Of a stretch of DNA of 32,606 nt, positions 1 through 5,787 are shown piece after piece. The stretch is taken from contig JAHDWA010000087.1 of NCBI GenBank assembly GCA_023382535.1, positions 1 through 32,606 of the forward strand, written 5' to 3'. Each line of letters opens with the position of its first letter. The stretch's first letter is position 1. The notes under the pieces are model-generated. The model was not told where the DNA came from and ran no database searches. It saw only the letters and a program-made list of their open reading frames with translations. The translations under genes and the position numbers were made by a program. The stretch is from Anaerolineae bacterium. GTDB taxonomy: Bacteria > Chloroflexota > Anaerolineae > 4572-78 > J111.

Positions 1-2
1 TC

Positions 3-2555
3 CCCCTCCTCCTCGGCCTTTTCGCCGGGCTGGCGATTCTGACCAAACTCAGCGCCCTTATCCTGCTGCCGGAGATCGTGGTGGCTTTCCGGCTTATCGG
101 GCGCACTGGCAAAAAAGATACATCCTCTACCTGGCTGCGCGAGGCATTCATCGCTTTGGCCGCCGCCCTTATCGTGCTGAGCCTCTGGTTTGGCTTTGTC
201 CTGACCTATTTCAATACGGTCGCCGCCGATGGGCTGTGGGTCGGCCTTTTGCGGCCCCTCGTCGCCGCCGACGCCAGCGACGCGACCACCAACCGCTTGT
301 TGAGTTTTCTCACCGAGGGACAGGCCGGCTTTACCGGGGCTATTGAAAATCTGGAGTCCGGCCCGCCGTGGGAATGGGCCAGGATCGTCTTTCGCACCTT
401 CTGGCTGGTACCGGTTGAAACCGTGCAGCCGCTCGCTCCAGCCGCCCTGGTCATTGCCTTAGCCTTATGCTTGCTGGCAGTCTCCGGTTTTCTCCTTCCC
501 CTGATCGCTGCTCGTCGCCTGACCTCCGCTGCCCCAAAGCTAACCTCAGGCCCCCTACTCCCCGCTTCGCGTCCCTACTCCCGTCTGATTCTATCCCTGC
601 TGGCGCTGCACCTCCTCATGCCCTTGATCCTGCCCCTGCTGCGCTATGCCGTCACCTTCAGCCTGGCCGACACCGCCCAGGGCCGCCACATCCTCTTCTC
701 CGCCGCCCCTGCTTTTGCCATCCTATTAATTTGGGGCCTAAGCAGTGCTGCTGATCACGTATCACGCTTCCTTCCTCTCGTTCCTGCCCTTTTTCTCCTC
801 ATCTGGACCGCCGCCCATCTCTGGGCGATGACCTGGGCCTATTTGCCCCCGCTGCCCGTCTCGACCCTGCCGCAGGCTAAGACGCAAGCGGCCCACACGC
901 TCGACCGGCCGCTCAATAAGTTTGTCACCCTGGCCGGCTATACCAGCCAGCTTGACCCGGCGGGTCGAGTCCTGCGCCTGGACCTTATCTGGCAGGCGAC
1001 AGCCCTTAGCCCGGTAGATTATCTGACCGAGGTCAATCTGGTTGACACGCAGGCGAAACTGCAAGCGCAGTGGCTGGGCTATTCCGCCGGGGGGCGTTAC
1101 CCGACCCGCGCCTGGGATGCGGGTGACATTATCCGTGACACGGTTTGGCTGCCCGTGGAGGGGCTGGCAGCGGGATCGTACCAACTCAAGCTTAAACTTA
1201 TTCCGACCAGCCAAACCTATCCCCCTGAAGCGGAGGCCATCCCGCTCACACTGAGCAATGTGACTCTGCCCGAGACAGCACTGCGTACCTTCAACGCCAG
1301 CCTGGCCTTTGCCGATCAGGCTGCCGCCGCTGCCGGTTATTCGGTCTGGCAAAATGGGCAGGCCTTGTTTGGTCCGCAGGAATTTCGCTACCGGGAAACG
1401 GTCCTGGTCACGTTCAGCCCCTTGCTCCCCGGCCAGCAGCGCGCCGTCCGCATCAGCGGCCCTGACCCTAACCGTGTCTTCGCCCCGGCACGCGAATTCA
1501 ATGATACGGCCCTGTTCATCGTCGGCCCCGACTGGCCTGGTGGAAATTACCATCTCCAGGTTACGCTCACTTCCCCCACGGCTGAGCCGCAGCAGGTCAA
1601 TTCCAGCAAAATTCTCAGCGTGGTTGATCGCTGGGGGCGGCAATTCACCGAGCCGCCGATGGGGCGGCGGGTTGAGGCTAATTTTGCCAACCAGGTCAAA
1701 TTACTGGGCTACGACCTGGGCGCAAACCGGGCCGACCCGGGCGGTGGGATTCCTCTGACCCTCTACTGGCAGGGCCTGGATTGGCTGGGCAATGATTACA
1801 CCATCTTCACCAAGTTGATTGCGGCTACGCCCAACCCGGGCGATGGCGCCAGCCCCCCTGTTTACGGCGGGCGCGACCGCCTGCCCCAGGAGGGGTATCG
1901 CACCCTCTACTGGGCGCCCGGCGAAATTGTCACCGACTCCTTTGGCGTGCCAGTGGAAGCGAATGCGCCGGATGGCGTTTACTACCTGCATGTAGGGCTG
2001 TATCAACAGGTTGGGCAGGAGGCCGTTTCGCTGCCCCTCGTCCAGGCTGGCCAGCCGGTTGACGCGAGCAGTGTGACGATTGGCCCGGTTAAGATCGGCG
2101 GCCCACCGCCCGGCATGATCCTGACCACAGCTACGCCGCAAACGGTAGTCAACCAGCCTTTTGGCGATGAGTCGAATGTGACCTTGCTGGGTTATGATTT
2201 GAAAAGAGACAATTGCCAACAATCAATGCTCAACTGTCAATTATCAATCAAATTGTATTGGCGCAGTGAAGCGCCTCTGCCGCTTGACTACACCACCTTT
2301 GTCCACCTGCGTAATGCGGCGGGTGAAACCGTCACTCAGAAAGACCAGCCTCCTCTCAACGGGGCTTATCCTACCAGCCTGTGGGACTCCGGCGAAATCA
2401 TTGCCGATACTGTTACCATCCCTCTGCCGGCAGACATACCGGCAGGAACTTACCAGCTTGTGGCCGGTCTCTATGATTTTAATACAGGCCAGCGGCTGGC
2501 GGCGCCGGGCAGTCCGGCTAATGAGGTTAGCCTGACCAGTGTTCAAGTCCCTTAA
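3..2555 (+). CDS. Polytopic GT-C/DUF2142-like membrane protein with A-X-B-C tail, 5' partial
   Basis: The reading frame is open from the first complete codon, and its first residues match an internal membrane segment of the next gene, so the true start lies upstream. About 850 residues are visible. Roughly 1-280 hold the last transmembrane segments, including the QGRH motif at 226-229 that all four tandem paralogues share in some form. The remainder is an exported beta-rich tail: module A about 300-400, spacer domain X about 428-541 (motif GPDWPGGNY), module B about 553-698 ending in GPVKIGGPPPG, and module C about 703-850. By analogy with GT-C/DUF2142 proteins it probably transfers a sugar from a polyprenyl-linked donor on the outer face of the membrane; donor and acceptor are unknown. 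Heptamer repeats sit inside a membrane loop (754-767) and inside module C (2210-2251). Its 3' end overlaps the next gene by 17 bases, suggesting coupled translation. Coding status is certain; the family name is inference. Confidence 0.85.
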   Translation, partial: PLLLGLFAGLAILTKLSALILLPEIVVAFRLIGRTGKKDTSSTWLREAFIALAAALIVLSLWFGFVLTYFNTVAADGLWVGLLRPLVAADASDATTNRLLSFLTEGQAGFTGAIENLESGPPWEWARIVFRTFWLVPVETVQPLAPAALVIALALCLLAVSGFLLPLIAARRLTSAAPKLTSGPLLPASRPYSRLILSLLALHLLMPLILPLLRYAVTFSLADTAQGRHILFSAAPAFAILLIWGLSSAADHVSRFLPLVPALFLLIWTAAHLWAMTWAYLPPLPVSTLPQAKTQAAHTLDRPLNKFVTLAGYTSQLDPAGRVLRLDLIWQATALSPVDYLTEVNLVDTQAKLQAQWLGYSAGGRYPTRAWDAGDIIRDTVWLPVEGLAAGSYQLKLKLIPTSQTYPPEAEAIPLTLSNVTLPETALRTFNASLAFADQAAAAAGYSVWQNGQALFGPQEFRYRETVLVTFSPLLPGQQRAVRISGPDPNRVFAPAREFNDTALFIVGPDWPGGNYHLQVTLTSPTAEPQQVNSSKILSVVDRWGRQFTEPPMGRRVEANFANQVKLLGYDLGANRADPGGGIPLTLYWQGLDWLGNDYTIFTKLIAATPNPGDGASPPVYGGRDRLPQEGYRTLYWAPGEIVTDSFGVPVEANAPDGVYYLHVGLYQQVGQEAVSLPLVQAGQPVDASSVTIGPVKIGGPPPGMILTTATPQTVVNQPFGDESNVTLLGYDLKRDNCQQSMLNCQLSIKLYWRSEAPLPLDYTTFVHLRNAAGETVTQKDQPPLNGAYPTSLWDSGEIIADTVTIPLPADIPAGTYQLVAGLYDFNTGQRLAAPGSPANEVSLTSVQVP
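754..767 (+). repeat. Two ATCACGY heptamers in coding sequence
   Basis: ATCACGT at 754-760 is followed directly by ATCACGC at 761-767. They encode part of the loop after the conserved WGL segment of the first membrane protein. The same heptamer recurs at 32593-32602. Alone it would be negligible; it matters because the next paralogue carries a different array in the same loop. Confidence 0.45.
2210..2251 (+). repeat. Six degenerate CAANNNN heptamers inside module C of gene 1
   Basis: Six consecutive 7-base units each begin with CAA: CAATTGC, CAACAAT, CAATGCT, CAACTGT, CAATTAT, CAATCAA. The array is 42 bases, 14 codons, so it stays in frame. It encodes a Cys/Gln/Asn-rich stretch between the conserved LLGYDL and LYW strands of module C, which the paralogue ending at 11589 lacks. 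Confidence 0.75.
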
Positions 2556-5500
2556 ATATCCTGGCCTGACACATTTCAGTATAAGAGGCCTGATCCTCAT
2601 TTTGGTTCTCTTTCTCGCCCTGGCTTCAGCCTACAGTATCATCACGCCTATTGGCCGGGGCGCGGATGAGTGGGCTCATTACTGGTACGCTCAATTCATT
2701 GCTCAAAACGGCCGTCTGCCGCTCAACCCCGCCGAGCGTGAGGTCGCCGGATACAAGTCTGACTGGCCTCCGCTTTATCATCTCGGCGCTGCCGCCGTCA
2801 CCGCCTGGATTGACACCGCCGGCCCGCCCACTTTCAAATTTCGGGCCGATCCCGACCACCTTCGCCGCCAAATCATCCCGGCCCCCCCTTCCGAGGCTAT
2901 TCTCCATACCGAGGATGAACTGTTTCCCTGGCAGCAAGAAATCCTGGTCTGGCGCCTGGGCCGGTTTCTCTCCATTGGTTTTAGCCTGGGCACGCTGTTG
3001 GTTACGTACAGACTGGCTTTGGAGGTGTTTACAGGTAGCAAGGTAGCAGGTAGCAAGGTAGCAGGTAGTAGAAATACAGAGAATTATGCTTCACGCTTCC
3101 TCTCTCCCCAAATCCTGGCCCTGGCCTGTGTGGCTTTCCTTGCTTTCATCCCGCGCTTTCTCTTCACCGGGATGCTGTTTAATTATGACAGCCTGACCCT
3201 GCTCGTGGCCTCGCTGTTTCTGTGGCTGGCGGTACGGGTAGCCAAAGGGTATTATCCGCGCTGGGGGTTCTGGGCTTTGGGCGGCCTGGCCGGATTAGCC
3301 TTGCTGACGAAATATTTAACGGCGCTGCTGCCGCTGGAGATGGTGTTCCTGGCTTTTAGCAGGGGAACGTGTATAAATTCTCCTCTGCGCCCCCGCTCCC
3401 CTGCCCCCCTGCTAAAGTTGGGACAGGCTCTGCTCGCCTTCCTTTTAGTCACCGGCGGCTGGTTTGGTTACTTGCTGGTCAATTTCAACGAGATCGAAAC
3501 CTACGGCCCGGTTTTGGGCACTCTGGCCCCCCTGCTGCGCGGCGACGGCAGCGACCGCACGGTAGAGCAAATTTTTGCGGCAATCAGCGGCGGCCAGGCC
3601 CCGCCGCCGGCCCCCATTGACCGACAGCACTACTCCGCCGGGCAGCTCATCAGTGAATTTTTTATCACCTTCTGGATTAATCCGGTGACCCGGCCCTCTC
3701 CGCTCAACTGGTTTGTGCTGGCAATGACCGGAGTAACCATCATGGCCGTGATTGGCCTGTTAATGCGACCCCGTAGTTTTTACTGGCCCAGAGGATCAGT
3801 CCAACCCTCCAACCTTCCAACCCTCCAGCTTCCTCGTCTCCTCATCTCTCTCTTGCTGCTTCATTGCCTGCTCTCCTTACCCTTCATGCTCATCCGCCTC
3901 TTTGGCGCGCGCGATGCCCTCGAAGCTGTCCAGGGCCGCCACCTCCTGTTCCTGGCCGGTCCCGCTGTCGCCATCTTATTAGTTTGGGGCATATCGCGTT
4001 TTACATTTCAGGTTTCAGGTTTTACATTTCACGCTCCGCGCCTCACACTTTACGCGCTAACCGGCCTCCTCTTGACCGGAGCGATTCTTCAACTCCTTAC
4101 GCTGGGAGCCGGTTACCCTTCTCCCCTGCCGGTTCGGACGACGCCTTTGGCGATAACCCAAGCAGCGACCTCCTCGTCTTTGGCGACCTTACCCGGCGGA
4201 GCGACAGCCCTCACGGCGACAGTAGTGATTTCTGGCAGCGATCCCTGGTTCTCTGGCTTCTCTGCTGCTGCGTCTCCCGCTGCTCTGCCCGTGACCATTT
4301 TCTGGCAAGGGAGTATGGCGCCAGCGCCGGAGGATTATCAGGTTGAACTGGACCTGGTAGATAGGGCGGGCCAGACTCGCGCTGGCTGGCTGGCTTACCA
4401 GACCCAGGCGCGCTATCCGACCCGCGCCTGGGAAGCAGGCGATACCATTCGCGATGAGGGTTGGCTGCCCCTGGAGGGATTAGAGCCGGGCGAATATACG
4501 GCGCGTTGGCGGATTTTAGGGGAAGCAGGGCCGGTGGTGGATTGGCAAACTCTTTCTACTTATACCCTGACCGAGCCGGCGAGTCGGCAAGACAGCGGAG
4601 TTAGGGGGTGGACCTTGTGGCGAGACGGCCAGGTAACCTCAATCCCCCCTACGCTGCGGGAGCGTGAGACAGCCCAATTCACTTTTTCCGGCCCCTGGCC
4701 CCCGGCTCCTGGCCCCCAACTCGTCGGTCCAGATGGAAATCCTCATCCTCCGGCTTCCGCGGGGGATCATTGGGCCAACTTTATTATTGGGCCTGATTGG
4801 CCGCCGGGTGATTACCGCTGGCAGCCCGAGGGTGAGATTGTCTTACGTGTCGAGAACAATGAGCGCAATTTTGGAATACCGGCGCTGCTCCATCCCCTGG
4901 AAGCTAACTTTGCCGGCCAGGTAAAATTGCTCGGCTACGATTTGCCCGTTCGCCGCGTTCAGCCGGGGGAAGGGCTGCCGGTTACGCTCTACTGGCAGGG
5001 GCTGCGCTGGATGGGGGAAGATTTTGTCATTTTCAATCGCCTGCTAGATAATCAGGGGATGGCCTGGGGCGGTTACGACCGCCGGGCCAAAGAGAATTAC
5101 AGTACCCTGTTCTGGGCGCCCGGCGAAGTTATCACCGATGGCTTCGCCGTTCCGGTGGACGCGGCTGCCCCTCCGGGGATTTACACCTTGAATGTGGGCT
5201 GGTACCGGCGGGTTGGGGGACAGGCCGACTCGCTGGCAATTCTTGATCCGCAAACCGGCCAACCCGCCGGGTCAACAGCGGTGACTATCGGGCCGGTCAA
5301 AGTGGGCGGCCCGCCGCCGGGAGTCACCGTGACGGTGGCTGCCCCGCAGCATGAGATAGATATTACTCTGGGAGAACAAATCAAATTGTTAGGCTTTGAT
5401 TTAATGAGCCAGCAAGCCAGCGAGCAAACGAAGAGCGTACCCAACCTTCCAACCTTCCAGCCTTCCGACTCCCTTCACCTGGCCCTCTATTGGCAGGCCC

Positions 5501-5787
5501 TGGCGATCCCCTCCACCGACTATACCGTTTTTGTACACCTGCGGGATGCTGCCGGGGAAACCGCCGCCCAAAAAGATGGCCCGCCCGCGGGGGGAGTCTA
5601 TCCCACGGGGTTATGGGAGGCGGGCGAAATTATTAAAGATGAGGTGACAATTCCCCTGGACGGGCTGGCTCCGGGATCGTACCAGTTAGTCGTGGGCATG
5701 TACGACCTGGCTACCGGGGTGCGTCTGCCTGTGCCCAACTCGCCAGATAACGCCATTTTGCTGGGTGTATTTGAGGCCGGTAAATGA
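2539..5787 (+). CDS. Polytopic GT-C/DUF2142-like membrane protein with A-X-B-C tail (1082 aa)
   Basis: Second of four tandem paralogues. A GTG start overlaps the previous gene by 17 bases and has GAGG at 2523-2526. After a first membrane segment (about residues 17-36) comes an acidic DEWAH motif (D43, E44, H47), at the place where GT-C enzymes keep a catalytic acidic residue in the first outer loop. QGRH is at 465-468. Many membrane segments fill residues 1-530; the exported tail is A about 554-664, X about 674-777, B about 782-929 and C about 930-1082. Probable role: transfer of a lipid-linked sugar outside the membrane; substrate unknown. This is the paralogue most loaded with tandem repeats: at least five arrays lie within its coding sequence, all in loops and all in frame. 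Its stop overlaps the next start by four bases (ATGA). Confidence 0.9.
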   Translation: MFKSLKYPGLTHFSIRGLILILVLFLALASAYSIITPIGRGADEWAHYWYAQFIAQNGRLPLNPAEREVAGYKSDWPPLYHLGAAAVTAWIDTAGPPTFKFRADPDHLRRQIIPAPPSEAILHTEDELFPWQQEILVWRLGRFLSIGFSLGTLLVTYRLALEVFTGSKVAGSKVAGSRNTENYASRFLSPQILALACVAFLAFIPRFLFTGMLFNYDSLTLLVASLFLWLAVRVAKGYYPRWGFWALGGLAGLALLTKYLTALLPLEMVFLAFSRGTCINSPLRPRSPAPLLKLGQALLAFLLVTGGWFGYLLVNFNEIETYGPVLGTLAPLLRGDGSDRTVEQIFAAISGGQAPPPAPIDRQHYSAGQLISEFFITFWINPVTRPSPLNWFVLAMTGVTIMAVIGLLMRPRSFYWPRGSVQPSNLPTLQLPRLLISLLLLHCLLSLPFMLIRLFGARDALEAVQGRHLLFLAGPAVAILLVWGISRFTFQVSGFTFHAPRLTLYALTGLLLTGAILQLLTLGAGYPSPLPVRTTPLAITQAATSSSLATLPGGATALTATVVISGSDPWFSGFSAAASPAALPVTIFWQGSMAPAPEDYQVELDLVDRAGQTRAGWLAYQTQARYPTRAWEAGDTIRDEGWLPLEGLEPGEYTARWRILGEAGPVVDWQTLSTYTLTEPASRQDSGVRGWTLWRDGQVTSIPPTLRERETAQFTFSGPWPPAPGPQLVGPDGNPHPPASAGDHWANFIIGPDWPPGDYRWQPEGEIVLRVENNERNFGIPALLHPLEANFAGQVKLLGYDLPVRRVQPGEGLPVTLYWQGLRWMGEDFVIFNRLLDNQGMAWGGYDRRAKENYSTLFWAPGEVITDGFAVPVDAAAPPGIYTLNVGWYRRVGGQADSLAILDPQTGQPAGSTAVTIGPVKVGGPPPGVTVTVAAPQHEIDITLGEQIKLLGFDLMSQQASEQTKSVPNLPTFQPSDSLHLALYWQALAIPSTDYTVFVHLRDAAGETAAQKDGPPAGGVYPTGLWEAGEIIKDEVTIPLDGLAPGSYQLVVGMYDLATGVRLPVPNSPDNAILLGVFEAGK
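3032..3068 (+). repeat. 15-bp tandem repeat in a membrane-protein loop
   Basis: The unit CAGGTAGCAAGGTAG occurs twice (3032-3046 and 3047-3061) and is followed by a 7-base partial copy. It encodes GSKVA-GSKVA-GS around residues 166-177, in a loop between membrane segments. A 15-base unit keeps the frame whatever its copy number. The same sequence, with two mismatches over 19 bases, occurs between genes at 19708-19726. Confidence 0.85.
3355..3416 (+). repeat. 62-bp in-frame element: 11-bp inverted repeats around four octamers
   Basis: TTTAGCAGGGG (3355-3365) and its exact complement CCCCTGCTAAA (3406-3416) bracket four C-rich octamers at 3381-3412: TCCTCTGC, GCCCCCGC, TCCCCTGC, CCCCCTGC. The last octamer overlaps the right arm. 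The element lies in the coding sequence and produces a Pro/Arg/Ser-rich loop that the paralogue starting at 5784 lacks. It could fold as a long hairpin. Confidence 0.7.
3801..3832 (+). repeat. CCAACCYT octamer array in coding sequence
   Basis: CCAACCCT, CCAACCTT and CCAACCCT follow each other, then a degenerate CCAGCTTC. They encode a Pro/Leu/Asn/Gln loop between two membrane segments. The same octamer family recurs at 5441-5464 in the same gene. Confidence 0.75.
3998..4032 (+). repeat. 14-7-14 base repeat (GTTTTACATTTCAG / GTTTCAG) in coding sequence
   Basis: GTTTTACATTTCAG (3998-4011) is followed by GTTTCAG (4012-4018) and a near copy of the 14-mer ending in AC (4019-4032). All units are multiples of seven. 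It encodes an aromatic-rich loop directly after the conserved LLVWGI segment, the same loop that carries ATCACG heptamers in the upstream paralogue. Confidence 0.7.
5407..5464 (+). repeat. Two octamer arrays inside module C of gene 2
   Basis: AGCCAGCA, AGCCAGCG and AGCAAACG (5407-5430) are followed ten bases later by CCAACCTT, CCAACCTT and CCAGCCTT (5441-5464). Together they encode the segment between LLGFDL and LALYW of module C, exactly where gene 1 carries its CAANNNN heptamers. Confidence 0.7.

Noticed and set aside
762..1643. Long minus-strand open frame (293 codons) opposite gene 1
   Set aside because: Arg/Gly-rich translation with no domain pattern, lying opposite well-conserved coding sequence; a GC-driven shadow.
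2210..2251. Heptamer arrays as assembly or sequencing error
   Set aside because: Reading frames stay open through every array and the families differ between sites, which errors would not produce.
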